Shown: positions 33,255 to 42,296 of the stretch, one piece after another
Layout of the letters: each line of letters begins with the position of its first letter
Position numbering within the stretch: position 1 is the stretch's first letter
DNA from: Comamonadaceae bacterium
GTDB taxonomy: Bacteria > Pseudomonadota > Gammaproteobacteria > Burkholderiales > Burkholderiaceae_C
Direction of reading: 5' to 3'
Assembly: GCA_947485165.1 (NCBI GenBank)
Contig: CANKRG010000013.1
Location: forward strand, 1 to 42,296
Length of the DNA: 42,296 nt
Made by a program: the position numbers and the translations under genes
Notes under the pieces: generated by a model
Databases searched by the model: none
What the model was told of the DNA's origin: nothing
The model's input: the letters and a program-made list of their open reading frames with translations, nothing else

Positions 33255-36200
33255 TGCCAAAACGTACCGACCTTAAAAGTATTCTCATCATAGGCGCTGG
33301 GCCTATCATCATTGGCCAAGCTTGCGAGTTTGATTATTCCGGCGTGCAAGCCTGTAAAGCCTTGCGCGAAGAGGGCTACAAAGTCATCTTGATCAACAGC
33401 AATCCTGCGACGATCATGACCGACCCTGCCACGGCGGATGTGACCTACATCGAGCCTATTACTTGGCAAACGGTTGAAAAAATCATCGCCAAAGAGCGCC
33501 CCGATGCGATTTTGCCGACCATGGGCGGCCAAACCGCACTCAATTGCGCTTTAGATTTGTGGCACAACGGCGTGTTGCAAAAATACACCGGCGCTGCAAC
33601 GGGCAAGCCGATCGAGCTGATTGGTGCAACGCCAGAAGCCATCGACAAAGCCGAAGATCGCTTGAAGTTCAAAGACGCGATGACCAAAATCGGACTCGGC
33701 TCAGCCCGCTCCGGTATTGCACACAGCATGGTTGAAGCGTGGGAAGTGCAAAAAACCTTGGGTTTCCCGACCGTCGTTCGCCCCAGTTTTACACTGGGCG
33801 GCACGGGCGGTGGGATTGCCTACAACGCAGAAGAGTTCGAAGAGATCTGCAAGCGTGGCTTGGAAGCCTCACCGACCAACGAGCTCTTGATTGAAGAATC
33901 TCTGCTCGGCTGGAAAGAATACGAGATGGAAGTGGTGCGCGACAAGGCGGACAACTGCATCATCGTGTGCTCGATTGAAAACTTGGACCCCATGGGTGTC
34001 CACACCGGTGACTCCATCACTGTCGCACCCGCGCAGACTTTGACCGACAAAGAATACCAAATCCTGCGCGATGCTTCCTTAGCGGTGCTGCGCGAAATTG
34101 GTGTTGATACCGGCGGCTCCAACGTGCAGTTCTCCATCAACCCTGTCGATGGCCGCATGGTGGTGATTGAAATGAACCCGCGCGTCTCGCGTTCCAGCGC
34201 TTTGGCCTCCAAGGCAACCGGTTTCCCGATTGCCAAAGTTGCTGCCAAATTGGCGTGCGGCTACACCTTGGATGAATTGCGCAATGAGATCACGGGCGGA
34301 CTAACCCCTGCGAGCTTTGAGCCTAGCATCGACTACGTGGTTACTAAAATACCACGTTTTGCCTTTGAAAAATTCCCGACGGCGGATTCGCGTTTAACCA
34401 CGCAGATGAAGTCGGTCGGCGAGGTGATGGCCATGGGTCGCACCTTCCAAGAGTCGTTCCAGAAAGCCCTGCGCGGCTTGGAAGTCGGCGTCGATGGCAT
34501 GAACGAGAAAACGCAAGATCGCGAAATTTTAGAGCGCGAATTGGGCGCACCAGGGCCTGAGCGTATTTGGTATGTCGGTGATGCATTTGCGATGGGTTAC
34601 ACCGTGGACGAGGTGTTTGCATTGACCAAAATCGACCCTTGGTTTTTGGTGCAAATCGAAGAAATCGTCAAAATCGAGTTGGAGTTGGAAACAACATCGC
34701 TTGACAAAATTGATACTGCTACGCTACGCTTATTGAAGCAAAAGGGCTTTTCAGACCGTCGTCTGGCCAAGCAATTGCGAACCACGGACACGGCCATTCG
34801 CGAAGCCCGCCATGCAGCTGGCGTACGTCCTGTCTACAAGCGTGTGGACACCTGCGCGGCAGAGTTTGCGTCGAATACGGCTTATTTGTACTCAACCTAC
34901 GAAGCGGTTCATCCGCTAAGCAGCGGCAGCGAATGCGAAGCCGCACCGACGGACAAGAAGAAAATCATGGTACTGGGCGGTGGCCCGAATCGCATTGGAC
35001 AAGGCATTGAGTTTGACTATTGCTGTGTACACGCTGCGATGGCGATGCGCGAAGACGGCTACGAGACCATCATGGTCAACTGCAACCCGGAAACTGTTTC
35101 TACCGATTACGACACCTCTGACCGTCTGTATTTTGAGCCGGTGACCCTTGAGGATGTGCTGGAAATCGTCGCGATTGAAAAGCCTGTCGGCGTGATCGTG
35201 CAATACGGTGGCCAAACGCCTTTGAAGCTTGCCTTGGCGCTGGAAGCCAACGGCGTACCCATCATCGGCACCACGCCAGATATGATTGATGCGGCAGAAG
35301 ACCGCGAGCGTTTCTCAGCGCTCTTGCATGAGTTGAACTTGAAGCAGCCACCGAATGCAACCGCCCGCACCGAACCTGAAGCGCTCGAAAAAGCTGCCTC
35401 GCTCGGCTACCCGCTCGTCGTTCGCCCCAGCTATGTGTTGGGTGGCCGCGCCATGGAGATCGTCCACGAGCAGCGTGACCTGGAGCGCTACATGCGCGAA
35501 GCGGTCAAGGTTAGCCACGATTCGCCGGTTTTGTTGGACCGCTTTTTGAACGATGCGATTGAGTGTGATGTGGATGCCGTGCGCGACCACACCGGCCGCG
35601 TATTCATTGGCGGCGTGATGGAGCATATCGAACAAGCCGGCGTACACAGCGGCGATTCAGCTTGCTCACTGCCGCCGTATTATTTGACGGCTGCCACCAT
35701 TGCTGAAATCAAGCTTCAAACCGCGGCCATGGCCAAAGCCCTGAACGTGGTGGGTTTGATGAATGTGCAGTTTGCCATCCAGCAAATCGATGGCAAAGAT
35801 GTCATTTATGTGCTGGAAGTTAACCCACGCGCCTCGCGCACCGTGCCGTTTGTGTCCAAAGCCACTGGCGTACAGCTGGCCAAAGTGGCTGCACGCTGCA
35901 TGGTTGGCCAGTCACTGGATGCACAAGGCATAGGCGCAGAGGTCACGCCACCGTATTTCAGTGTCAAAGAAGCCGTGTTCCCCTTCGTCAAGTTCCCGGG
36001 TGTCGATACGATTCTGGGGCCTGAGATGAAGTCCACCGGTGAAGTCATGGGTGTGGGTAAAACTTTTGGCGAGGCGTTCGTCAAAGCGCAGTTGGGTGCG
36101 GGTACTAAATTGCCGCGAGCCACGGACAAGGTTAAAAAGGTGTTTTTGACTGTTAAAAACAACGATAAACCACGCGCAGTCGAAGTGGCACGTGCCTTAG

Positions 36201-36535
36201 TAGCTATGAATTTTGAATTAGTAGCGACGACCGGAACAGCGAGTGCCATCAATGCTGCAGGGATTCAATGTGCAGTCGTCAACAAAGTTGCACAAGGTCG
36301 TCCGCATATCGTGGATATGATTAAAAACAACGAAATTGCGATGGTCATCAACACCGTAGAAGAGCGCCGCAATGCAATTGCCGATTCGCGGCAAATTCGC
36401 ACCTCGTCGCTGTTAGCCCGGGTGACGACCTTCACCACCATCTTCGGCGCGGAAGCTGCTGTCGAGGGCATGAAGTACATGGACAGCTTGGGTGTAATTT
36501 CGGTGCAGGAGATGCATACTCAGTTGGCCAAGTAA
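33254..36535 (+). CDS. carB: Carbamoyl-phosphate synthase large subunit
   Basis: A 1093-residue synthase with two homologous ATP-grasp halves. [20 protein letters not shown] starts the carboxyphosphate half, and [19 protein letters not shown] (about residue 575) starts the carbamoyl phosphate half. [20 protein letters not shown] and [20 protein letters not shown] are the paired ATP-grasp Mg2+ sites. The C-terminal MGS-like allosteric domain runs from about residue 960. Slightly longer than E. coli (1073). No repeat-derived segments are seen. Confidence 0.98.
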   Translation: MPKRTDLKSILIIGAGPIIIGQACEFDYSGVQACKALREEGYKVILINSNPATIMTDPATADVTYIEPITWQTVEKIIAKERPDAILPTMGGQTALNCALDLWHNGVLQKYTGAATGKPIELIGATPEAIDKAEDRLKFKDAMTKIGLGSARSGIAHSMVEAWEVQKTLGFPTVVRPSFTLGGTGGGIAYNAEEFEEICKRGLEASPTNELLIEESLLGWKEYEMEVVRDKADNCIIVCSIENLDPMGVHTGDSITVAPAQTLTDKEYQILRDASLAVLREIGVDTGGSNVQFSINPVDGRMVVIEMNPRVSRSSALASKATGFPIAKVAAKLACGYTLDELRNEITGGLTPASFEPSIDYVVTKIPRFAFEKFPTADSRLTTQMKSVGEVMAMGRTFQESFQKALRGLEVGVDGMNEKTQDREILERELGAPGPERIWYVGDAFAMGYTVDEVFALTKIDPWFLVQIEEIVKIELELETTSLDKIDTATLRLLKQKGFSDRRLAKQLRTTDTAIREARHAAGVRPVYKRVDTCAAEFASNTAYLYSTYEAVHPLSSGSECEAAPTDKKKIMVLGGGPNRIGQGIEFDYCCVHAAMAMREDGYETIMVNCNPETVSTDYDTSDRLYFEPVTLEDVLEIVAIEKPVGVIVQYGGQTPLKLALALEANGVPIIGTTPDMIDAAEDRERFSALLHELNLKQPPNATARTEPEALEKAASLGYPLVVRPSYVLGGRAMEIVHEQRDLERYMREAVKVSHDSPVLLDRFLNDAIECDVDAVRDHTGRVFIGGVMEHIEQAGVHSGDSACSLPPYYLTAATIAEIKLQTAAMAKALNVVGLMNVQFAIQQIDGKDVIYVLEVNPRASRTVPFVSKATGVQLAKVAARCMVGQSLDAQGIGAEVTPPYFSVKEAVFPFVKFPGVDTILGPEMKSTGEVMGVGKTFGEAFVKAQLGAGTKLPRATDKVKKVFLTVKNNDKPRAVEVARALVAMNFELVATTGTASAINAAGIQCAVVNKVAQGRPHIVDMIKNNEIAMVINTVEERRNAIADSRQIRTSSLLARVTTFTTIFGAEAAVEGMKYMDSLGVISVQEMHTQLAK

Positions 36536-36628
36536 ATGGGCAATTGAGGGAAAATCTCACAGGCTAAGGATTTGACCTGGTTGCTAGGTTTTGCCTTTAA
36601 CGGCATAATCATGCTGACCAACTCAAAC

Positions 36629-36660
36629 AACCGCCGAATGGTAACGTTCGGCGGTTTCGT
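36629..36660 (+). terminator. Rho-independent terminator after carB
   Basis: AACCGCCGAA (36629-36638) and TTCGGCGGTT (36647-36656) form a perfect 10-bp stem with an 8-base loop, followed by TCGTTTT. It lies 94 bp after the carB stop and 46 bp before greA. Confidence 0.88.
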
Positions 36661-36702
36661 TTTGCTACCCAAGAATTTTGAAACATTGAAACATTGACAG
36701 CC

Positions 36703-37191
36703 ATGGCAACTTTACAGACAACTTTACCCATCACCAAACGCGGCGCTGAAATCCTCAAAGCAGAGTTGCACAAGCTCAAAACCGTTGAGCGCCCGTCTGT
36801 CATTGCTGCGATTTCAGAAGCACGTGCACAGGGCGATTTGAGCGAAAACGCCGAATACGATGCGGCCAAAGACCGCCAAGGCTTCATCGAAGGCCGCATT
36901 ATTGAAGTAGAGGGCAAGCTATCCGTCGCCCAAGTGATTGACCCTAAAGAGTTGAATGCAGGCGGAAAAATCGTTTTTGGCACCACGGTCGATCTGGAAG
37001 CTGAAGATACCGGTGCCAAAGTGACCTACCAAATCGTCGGAGAAGACGAGGCCGATATCAAATACGGCTTGGTCAATATCAGCAGCCCTATCGCCCGTGC
37101 TTTGATTGGCAAAGAAGAGGGCGATACAGCAGAAGTACAAGCGCCAGGTGGCGTGAAGCATTACGAAATTGTTGGTGTTCGCTATATCTAA
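36703..37191 (+). CDS. greA: Transcription elongation factor GreA
   Basis: A 162-residue factor that rescues backtracked RNA polymerase by stimulating transcript cleavage. The N-terminal coiled coil carries the tip acidic residues in AQGDLSENAEYDAAKD, and the C-terminal FKBP-like domain ends with HYEIVGVRYI. I chose ATG 36703 (MATLQTTLPITKRG) over TTG 36694. Follows carAB after a terminator. Confidence 0.96.
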   Translation: MATLQTTLPITKRGAEILKAELHKLKTVERPSVIAAISEARAQGDLSENAEYDAAKDRQGFIEGRIIEVEGKLSVAQVIDPKELNAGGKIVFGTTVDLEAEDTGAKVTYQIVGEDEADIKYGLVNISSPIARALIGKEEGDTAEVQAPGGVKHYEIVGVRYI

Positions 37192-37229
37192 TATTATTTG
37201 ACATTTATTGAAAATAAATATTATTAATA

Positions 37230-37694
37230 TTGAAAAGTTTAACTTATAAACTAACCATATTCACCGCAGCACTCTGGTGGGGCAGTTTAACCACACTTGG
37301 TTTCTTTGTGGTGCCGATGTTGTTTCAGCACTTGCCGAGCAAAGCGCTGGCAGGTAATCTGGCAGCGCGTTTGTTTGAGGTGCAGACTTGGGTTTCCGTG
37401 GGCTGTGGTTTGGTGTTGTTGCTGATATTGCGCCCCAAACGCTTTGAAAATCAGCTAGACACAGAAAATACTTCAAAAAATGATAAAAATACACCTCTAG
37501 CCGGCGTATTTATTATTTATAGTGCTATTTTATTTGTAGCATTAGGCATGCTGATGTCACTGCTGGTGGCTTTCGGCGTGTCGCCCCGCATTGTGGCTCG
37601 AGAGAATTTGATGCTCTGGCATGCGGTGGGGAGTGTGATGTACCTCGCGCAGTGGGTTTGCGCGGGTATTGTGATGTGCAAACTAAGTAGATGA
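37230..37694 (+). CDS. DUF4149 membrane protein
   Basis: A 154-residue protein with about four membrane spans (about 10-30, 53-67, 88-112, 128-148). The N-terminal ALWWGSLTTLGFFVVPMLF is typical of DUF4149, often found beside greA or yhbY in Burkholderiales as I remember it. The start at TTG 37230 has no clear ribosome binding site; no better ATG exists upstream in frame. A dispersed palindromic repeat (37495-37541) encodes residues about 89-104, at the start of a membrane span, after a polar spacer. Function unknown. Confidence 0.75.
   Translation: MKSLTYKLTIFTAALWWGSLTTLGFFVVPMLFQHLPSKALAGNLAARLFEVQTWVSVGCGLVLLLILRPKRFENQLDTENTSKNDKNTPLAGVFIIYSAILFVALGMLMSLLVAFGVSPRIVARENLMLWHAVGSVMYLAQWVCAGIVMCKLSR
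37495..37541 (-). repeat. Dispersed palindromic repeat inside the DUF4149 gene
   Basis: On the plus strand CCTCTAGCCGGCGTATTTAT, then TATTTATAGTGCTATT, then TTATTTGTAGCAT. The core AATAAATACGCCGGCTAGAGG (minus strand) is preserved in two blocks. It encodes LAGVFIIYSAILF, close to [14 protein letters not shown] of the trmH-family copy. Confidence 0.85.
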
Positions 37695-37710
37695 ATATTA
37701 TCTACAAACG

Positions 37711-37791
37711 CCGTTCGCATTGAGCTTGTCGAAATGTTCTCAATATAAAAAATATTGTCGAATAAGGCTTCGACAGGCTCAGCCCGAACGG
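37711..37791. repeat. REP-like inverted pair between convergent DUF4149 and yhbY genes
   Basis: Left arm CCGTTCGCATTGAGC with TTGTCGAA (37711-37733), right arm GGCTTCGACAGGCTCAG with CCCGAACGG (to 37791). The 30-base loop contains an AATAT-rich stretch. As with the other copies it lies at a convergent gene end. Confidence 0.9.
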
Positions 37792-37821
37792 TCAGGGATA
37801 TTTTAATCCGAGCTGTTTGGA

Positions 37822-38301
37822 TTATGTCTGACTGCGCTTTTTAACCGATGTTTGCTTAGGCTGCGCACGTTTCACTTTGCCGCCTTGGGTCAAACGCTGG
37901 TTACCCAAAACACGTAATGTTTTCACTTCTGGGCGCTGGCCGCCACGGCTTGAGTATTTTAAAACTTTGAAGTCGCGCGGGCCGGCCATGCGGTCGTCGT
38001 CTTCTGGGCGTTCTTTTTTGATCTCTAAAATCGGGCGCCACAGCACCAACAGCTTTCCGATATGCTGAATCGGCGCGGCAGAGAGTTCTTCCGCCAAGGC
38101 TTGGTACATTTCTTCGCGAACGACGCGGTCGTCACCCAAAACGCGGATTTTGATCAAACCGTGAGAGTTCAGCGCGGCATTGGTTTCTTTTTTGACGGCG
38201 GCAGACAAACCGTCGTTACCGATCATGACGACGGGTGACAGGTGGTGCGCTTCAGCGCGGTGAACTTTGCGCTGTGCAGGGGTAAGTATTATTTTTGACA
38301 T
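37822..38301 (-). CDS. yhbY: YhbY/CRS1-type RNA-binding protein
   Basis: A 159-residue protein (from ATG 38301). The N-terminal CRM domain (about 1-95) has LTPAQRKVHRAEAHHLSPVV and IGNDGLSAAVKKETNAALNS, matching YhbY, a 50S precursor-associated protein. The C-terminal 60 residues are a basic, low-complexity tail (GKVKRAQPKQTSVKKRSQT at the end) that the 97-residue E. coli protein lacks. The frame can extend 12 codons to 38337 but that does not fit the family. It is divergent from rlmE with a 108 bp gap. Confidence 0.9.
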   Translation of the reverse strand: MSKIILTPAQRKVHRAEAHHLSPVVMIGNDGLSAAVKKETNAALNSHGLIKIRVLGDDRVVREEMYQALAEELSAAPIQHIGKLLVLWRPILEIKKERPEDDDRMAGPRDFKVLKYSSRGGQRPEVKTLRVLGNQRLTQGGKVKRAQPKQTSVKKRSQT

Positions 38302-38409
38302 ACCCCCATTATCGGCGATTACTAGGTAATTACCCAAATAAACATGGCGACAGAGGATAATGGCTCAGAATGAACGGAAAAATTGAAAGATAAAAATTGA
38401 AGGCTAATT

Positions 38410-39078
38410 TTGAAAGTTAAGACCCAAAGTAGAAAAGTCAACAAAGCGTGGCTGAACGACCACGTCAACGACACCTACGTCAAACTCGCTAAACGCGAAG
38501 GCTACCGCGCCCGTGCCGCCTACAAACTCAAAGAAATAGACGAAGCGCACAAGCTGATCAAGCCTGGCCACATGGTCATCGATTTGGGCTCAACGCCGGG
38601 TGCATGGAGCCAGTACATTCGCCGCAAGTTGTCCCCCAAAACAGCGACAGGTGGCGGCGCTGCCGTGGGTGAGTTGAATGGTCGCATCATCGCGCTTGAT
38701 TTGCTACCGATGGAGCCCGTAGAAGGCGTGGTTTTCATACAAGGCGACTTCCGCGAAGAAGATATTTTGAACCAAATCACCACTCAAATGAAGGGTGACT
38801 TGGCCGATGTGGTGGTGTCTGACATGGCACCGAATTTATCGGGGATTGATGCCACTGACGCGGCGCGCGTGGAAAACCTGATCGAACTGGCCATCGATTT
38901 TTGCAAAAACCACATGAAACCTGAAGGCGCGCTGGTTGCCAAAGTTTTTCACGGCAGTGGCTACAGCCAGCTGGTGGTGATGTTTAAAGCGAACTTTAAG
39001 GTGGTGAAAGCGATCAAACCAGAGTCGTCGCGTTCAGAATCGTCAGAGACGTTTTTGTTGGGTATGGGGCAAAAGTAG
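38410..39078 (+). CDS. rlmE: 23S rRNA (uridine-2552 2'-O) methyltransferase
   Basis: A 222-residue FtsJ/RrmJ-type enzyme acting late in 50S assembly. SAM-binding VIDLGSTPGAWSQYI, VVSDMAPNLSGIDATD and VAKVFHGSGYSQL carry the K-D-K-E residues of this family. TTG 38410 is the start (MKVKTQSRKVNKAWL); the N-terminus matches the family, and no ATG is available before the conserved region. It is upstream of ftsH, the standard order. Confidence 0.95.
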   Translation: MKVKTQSRKVNKAWLNDHVNDTYVKLAKREGYRARAAYKLKEIDEAHKLIKPGHMVIDLGSTPGAWSQYIRRKLSPKTATGGGAAVGELNGRIIALDLLPMEPVEGVVFIQGDFREEDILNQITTQMKGDLADVVVSDMAPNLSGIDATDAARVENLIELAIDFCKNHMKPEGALVAKVFHGSGYSQLVVMFKANFKVVKAIKPESSRSESSETFLLGMGQK

Positions 39079-39173
39079 GTCTGTAAAGCGGCGCTGTTTT
39101 GGCTGTTCTTGCTATATTCTTTGAATTTCGGTCTGAAATTGCTATAAATAACCTTTTACTACCTTTTGCCATC

Positions 39174-39214
39174 TTGAAAAGTCTAAAATCGTACGTATGT
39201 TCACAGGTATGTTC
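39174..39214 (+). promoter_or_regulatory. Candidate ftsH promoter region with a direct repeat
   Basis: TTGAAA (39174-39179), a 16-base spacer and TATGTT (39196-39201) resemble a sigma-70 promoter. TATGTTC occurs twice (39196-39202, 39208-39214) with 12-base spacing, possibly a regulator site. CTTGAAAA at 39173 is also half of a sigma-32 site but no CCCCAT follows. This lies in the 161 bp gap between rlmE and ftsH. Confidence 0.4.
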
Positions 39215-39239
39215 GCACGATAGTTTCTAGGAGTTTCGC

Positions 39240-41165
39240 TTGAATAAAGAATTGTTTTCTAAGTTTGCCGTTTGGGTGGTCATTGCCATGGTGTTGTTCA
39301 CCGTATTTAAGCAATTTGATGTGAAAGGCGGCGCGCAGGCCGGCTCTGTGGGCTATTCTGACTTTCTAGAAGAAGTCCGCAATAAGCAATTCAAAACTGT
39401 GACCATCAGCGAAGGTGCTGGCGGATCTGAGATTGTGGGCACCAAGCTAGATGACACCAAAATCCGCACAACTGGCACGTTCATGGATCGCGGTTTGGTG
39501 GGTGATTTGATCGCCAACAACGTGAAATTTGACGTCAAACCCCGTGAAGAAGGCTCGTTGCTGATGTCGCTCTTGATGAGCTGGGGTCCGATGCTTTTGC
39601 TGATCGGCGTGTGGGTTTACTTCATGAAGCAAATGCAGGGCGGCGGTAAAGGTGGCCCGTTCAGCTTCGGTAAAAGCAAAGCCAAATTGTTGGACGAAAG
39701 CGCGAATACCGTGACTTTTGCTGATGTGGCGGGTTGCGACGAGGCCAAAGAAGAAGTCAAAGAAGTCGTCGACTTTTTGAAAGATCCAGGTCGCTTCCAA
39801 AAACTCGGTGGTCGTATTCCACGTGGCTTGTTGCTGGTAGGCCCGCCAGGCACGGGTAAAACTTTGTTGGCTAAATCGATCGCTGGCGAAGCCAAAGTGC
39901 CTTTCTTTGCGATTTCGGGTTCTGATTTCGTTGAAATGTTTGTCGGCGTGGGCGCATCACGGGTGCGCGACATGTTTGAAAACGCCAAGAAAAACGCACC
40001 TTGCATTATTTTTATTGACGAGATTGACGCCGTCGGTCGCCAACGTGGTGCGGGTGTGGGTGGTGGTAATGACGAGCGCGAACAAACGCTGAACCAGATG
40101 CTGGTCGAGATGGACGGTTTTGAAACCAACCTCGGCGTTATCGTTGTTGCTGCAACCAACCGCCCTGACATTTTGGATGCTGCCTTGCTTCGCCCAGGTC
40201 GTTTTGATCGTCAGGTGTATGTGACACTGCCGGATATTCGTGGTCGTGAACAGATTTTGAACGTTCACATGCGCAAAATCCCGGCAGGGCAAGATGTTAA
40301 CCCAAGCACGATTGCCCGTGGCACGCCAGGTATGAGCGGTGCTGATTTGGCTAACTTGTGCAACGAAGCTGCTTTGATGGCGGCGCGGCGTAATGCCCGC
40401 GTGGTCGAAATGCAAGACTTTGAGAAAGCCAAAGACAAAATCTTGATGGGGCCAGAGCGCAAGAGCATGATCATGCCCGAGGAAGAGCGCCGCAACACGG
40501 CCTACCACGAGTCTGGTCACGCTTTGATCGGCAAAATGTTGCCGAAGTGCGACCCTGTTCATAAAGTCACCATCATCCCGCGTGGTCGTGCGCTGGGCGT
40601 GACCATGAGCTTGCCCGCTGCCGACCGTTATAGCTATGACAGCGAGTTCATGCTGAGCCAAATTGCCATGTTGTTTGGTGGACGTATTGCCGAAGAAGTG
40701 TTCATGAAGCAAATGACCACGGGTGCGAGTAACGACTTCGAACGTGCTACTGGGTTAGCCCGCGACATGGTGATGCGCTACGGTATGTCTGAAGCGCTGG
40801 GTCCTATGGTTTATGCCGACAATGAAGGCGAAGTGTTCTTAGGTCGATCAGTGACCAAAACCACCAATATGTCTGAGAACACCATGCAAAAAGTGGACAC
40901 GGAGGTGCGCCGTATCATCGATGAGCAATACGCCCGTGCCCGCAAGTTGATTGAAGACAACCAAGACAAAATGCATGTGATGGCGAAGGCCTTGCTCGAA
41001 TGGGAAACTATTGACTCTGAGCAGCTGGACGACATCATGGCTGGCAAAGTGCCGCGTGCACCGAAAGACTGGACACCGCGCATTCCTCCTGCTGATAGTA
41101 ACAGCGGTGGTGGCACTGGCAGCGCCCCTGTTATCAAACCAGAAGTCGCTCCGACAGCAGCATAA
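39240..41165 (+). CDS. ftsH: ATP-dependent zinc metalloprotease FtsH
   Basis: A 641-residue membrane-anchored AAA+ protease that controls LpxC, sigma-32 and damaged membrane proteins. Two membrane spans (about 5-22 and 102-122) flank the periplasmic domain. Walker A is GPPGTGKT at about 201-208 and Walker B is [15 protein letters not shown]. The second region of homology is [20 protein letters not shown] and the zinc site is HESGH at 423-427. The start is TTG 39240 with TAGGAG at 39227-39232. Its control over lipid A balance ties it to the lpx genes upstream. Confidence 0.97.
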   Translation: MNKELFSKFAVWVVIAMVLFTVFKQFDVKGGAQAGSVGYSDFLEEVRNKQFKTVTISEGAGGSEIVGTKLDDTKIRTTGTFMDRGLVGDLIANNVKFDVKPREEGSLLMSLLMSWGPMLLLIGVWVYFMKQMQGGGKGGPFSFGKSKAKLLDESANTVTFADVAGCDEAKEEVKEVVDFLKDPGRFQKLGGRIPRGLLLVGPPGTGKTLLAKSIAGEAKVPFFAISGSDFVEMFVGVGASRVRDMFENAKKNAPCIIFIDEIDAVGRQRGAGVGGGNDEREQTLNQMLVEMDGFETNLGVIVVAATNRPDILDAALLRPGRFDRQVYVTLPDIRGREQILNVHMRKIPAGQDVNPSTIARGTPGMSGADLANLCNEAALMAARRNARVVEMQDFEKAKDKILMGPERKSMIMPEEERRNTAYHESGHALIGKMLPKCDPVHKVTIIPRGRALGVTMSLPAADRYSYDSEFMLSQIAMLFGGRIAEEVFMKQMTTGASNDFERATGLARDMVMRYGMSEALGPMVYADNEGEVFLGRSVTKTTNMSENTMQKVDTEVRRIIDEQYARARKLIEDNQDKMHVMAKALLEWETIDSEQLDDIMAGKVPRAPKDWTPRIPPADSNSGGGTGSAPVIKPEVAPTAA

Positions 41166-41206
41166 AAAAACCAACGTTAAAGTTGATTTAACCGTCAAAT
41201 GAAACA

Positions 41207-41236
41207 AAAAACGAGGCAATTGACCTCGTTTTTTTG
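41207..41236 (+). terminator. Rho-independent terminator after ftsH
   Basis: AAAACGAGG and CCTCGTTTT form a stem around CAATTGA, followed by further T (to 41236). It lies 42 bases after the ftsH stop and 39 bases before folP. Confidence 0.9.
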
Positions 41237-41274
41237 TTTTAAGTCGGTAAATGCAAGCAATTTAGAATACTTCT

Positions 41275-42111
41275 ATGATCTGGCAAACCACGCGCTTTCA
41301 AATCGATTTGACAACCCCAAAAATCATGGGCGTCGTCAACGTCACGCCGGATTCGTTTTCTGATGGTGGGAAATACGCCGCATCAGGCTCAGCAATAAAG
41401 CATGCTGAAAAGCTGCTCAAAGACGGTGCAGATATTTTGGACATTGGCGGTGAATCATCTCGACCAGGCGCGCCGCACGTGCCCTTGGCCGTGGAGTTGG
41501 CGCGTGTCTTACCGGTCGTTCTTGAAGCTGTCAAACTTGGTGTGCCAGTTTCGGTAGACACTTACAAACCCCAAGTCATGCAAGCGGTTTTGGATGCGGG
41601 CGTCGACATCATCAACGACATTTGGGCGTTGCGCCAAGAAGGAGCAGCTGACGTTGTAGCTCAACACCCCAGCTGTGGCATTTGTTTGATGCACATGCAC
41701 AAAGAGCCGCAATCGATGCAGTCCGAACCTATGCAGGGCGGTGCAGCATCTGTTGTTTCACAAGTGCTATTATTTTTAGAGCAACGTAGAAAATATATAT
41801 GCCGGCTGGGTGTTGATTTGAGGCGTATAGCTATCGATCCTGGCATTGGCTTCGGCAAAACAGTGGAACAAAACTTTGCTTTGCTGGCACGTCAGCGTGA
41901 GCTGCTGGCACTGGGCTTGCCTGTGTTGTCAGGCTGGTCGCGTAAATCCTCTTTGGGCGCGGTGACGGGTTTGGCCATGGCTGATCGTATGCCGCCCAGC
42001 ATCGTGGCTGTTGTGCTGTCCGTTCAAAACGGCGCCAGTATTGTGCGGGTGCATGATGTGCGTGAAAGCGTGGCTGCGTTGAAAGTGCTGGCGATGACAC
42101 AGTCGAATTAA
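41275..42111 (+). CDS. folP: Dihydropteroate synthase
   Basis: A 278-residue TIM-barrel enzyme of folate synthesis, the sulfonamide target. GVVNVTPDSFSDGGKY, LDIGGESSRPGAP, PVSVDTYKPQVMQ, IAIDPGIGFGKTVEQNF and VLSGWSRKSSLG are the family blocks. ATG 41275 fits the family. Residues about 164-179 (VLLFLEQRRKYICRL) overlap a dispersed-repeat-like segment in the helix before the IAIDPG strand, with normal length. It is followed by glmM, the standard folP-glmM pair. Confidence 0.96.
   Translation: MIWQTTRFQIDLTTPKIMGVVNVTPDSFSDGGKYAASGSAIKHAEKLLKDGADILDIGGESSRPGAPHVPLAVELARVLPVVLEAVKLGVPVSVDTYKPQVMQAVLDAGVDIINDIWALRQEGAADVVAQHPSCGICLMHMHKEPQSMQSEPMQGGAASVVSQVLLFLEQRRKYICRLGVDLRRIAIDPGIGFGKTVEQNFALLARQRELLALGLPVLSGWSRKSSLGAVTGLAMADRMPPSIVAVVLSVQNGASIVRVHDVRESVAALKVLAMTQSN
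41764..41810 (+). repeat. Dispersed-repeat-like segment inside folP
   Basis: GTGCTATTATTTTTAGAGC, then AACGTAGAAAATATATATGC, then CGGCTGG. Arms CTATTATTTTTAGAGC and GCCGGCT are kept, and the core is altered. The downstream GCGTATAGCTATCG may extend it. Confidence 0.5.
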
Positions 42112-42171
42112 ATTTAAGCTTTATTTAATTCAGTTGCATATTTATACATTCTCGAGGAGAACATTAACACC

Positions 42172-42296
42172 ATGACAAGAAAATACTTCGGCACAGACGG
42201 CATTCGCGGCGCGGTAGGGCAGCACCCCATCACACCTGATTTTGTGCTCAAACTCGCGCATGCGGTGGGTCGCGTACTGAAGCAATCTGAGGCACG
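42172..42296 (+). CDS. glmM: Phosphoglucosamine mutase GlmM, N-terminal part (cut by window end)
   Basis: ATG 42172, with GAGGAGA at 42154-42160, starts [20 protein letters not shown], the diagnostic GlmM N-terminus. 41 full codons are visible before the window ends. The enzyme interconverts glucosamine 6- and 1-phosphate for UDP-GlcNAc, feeding both peptidoglycan and LpxA. It is 60 bp after folP. Confidence 0.93.
   Translation, partial: MTRKYFGTDGIRGAVGQHPITPDFVLKLAHAVGRVLKQSEA

Noticed and set aside
39110-39160. GCTATATTC ... GCTATAAATAAC between rlmE and ftsH as another dispersed repeat copy
   Set aside because: Only the short GCTATA motifs match; the GGCAATAAATACGCC core and spacing are absent.
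1-42296. CRISPR array, prophage, insertion sequence or integron
   Set aside because: No regular repeat-spacer array, transposase, integrase or phage structural gene was found. The dispersed repeats are single units at irregular distances.

Overview
The window is a contiguous piece of a betaproteobacterial chromosome. It is most likely from Burkholderiales and probably Comamonadaceae. I base this on the gene order, the protein sequences and the dispersed repeat families as I remember them; no search was run. Base composition is moderate rather than GC-rich for that family. Almost everything is conserved core-genome content. I see no insertion sequence, prophage, CRISPR array, rRNA or tRNA.

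Layout. 1-660: a cysteine-containing protein cut by the window edge, overlapping a secreted DUF3299-type gene. 756-1589: uppP. 1627-6072 (minus): suhB, mutS and an alpha/beta hydrolase, probably one transcription unit. 6230-8081 (plus): trmJ and cysE. 8186-9538 (minus): a molybdopterin adenylyltransferase (mog type) and darP. 9591-11015: pmbA. 11125-11594: a frameshifted, internally deleted remnant of a cbpA/cbpM chaperone locus. 11615-12361 (minus): yqeY and rpsU. 12539-13566: a frameshifted AI-2E/PerM-type permease. 13563-16195 (minus): a BaiN/HI0933-type flavoprotein and a DadA-type amino-acid dehydrogenase. 16483-31794 (plus): the long translation/envelope cluster rpsB-tsf-pyrH-frr-uppS-cdsA-ispC-rseP-bamA-skp-lpxD-fabZ-lpxA-lpxB-rnhB-trmH family. 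32028-36535: carA-carB. Then greA, a DUF4149 membrane protein, yhbY (minus), rlmE, ftsH, folP and the first 125 bases of glmM.

How the genes work together. The large plus-strand cluster links translation (S2, EF-Ts, ribosome recycling), nucleotide supply (UMP kinase), isoprenoid and undecaprenyl lipid carrier synthesis (IspC, UppS, with UppP elsewhere in the window), phospholipid synthesis (CdsA), envelope stress proteolysis (RseP), outer-membrane protein assembly (BamA, Skp) and the first steps of lipid A synthesis (LpxD, FabZ, LpxA, LpxB). The carAB-greA-yhbY-rlmE-ftsH-folP-glmM region resembles the neighbourhood of these genes in enterobacteria.

The most unusual content is repetitive rather than genic. 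(1) A roughly 45-50 bp family with three ATAGC/GCTAT-type arms and a GGCAATAAATACGCC-like core occurs about ten times, more often inside essential genes than between genes. In several genes (uppS, lpxB, folP) it appears to replace native sequence without changing length. (2) A CCGTTCG...TTCGACAGG REP-like family sits at gene 3' ends and once in frame inside trmJ. (3) trmJ also carries a 13-unit hexanucleotide repeat encoding Ser-Ala. (4) rpsB has a structured leader candidate. Two genes (cbpA/cbpM and the PerM-type permease) show clear single-base frameshifts.
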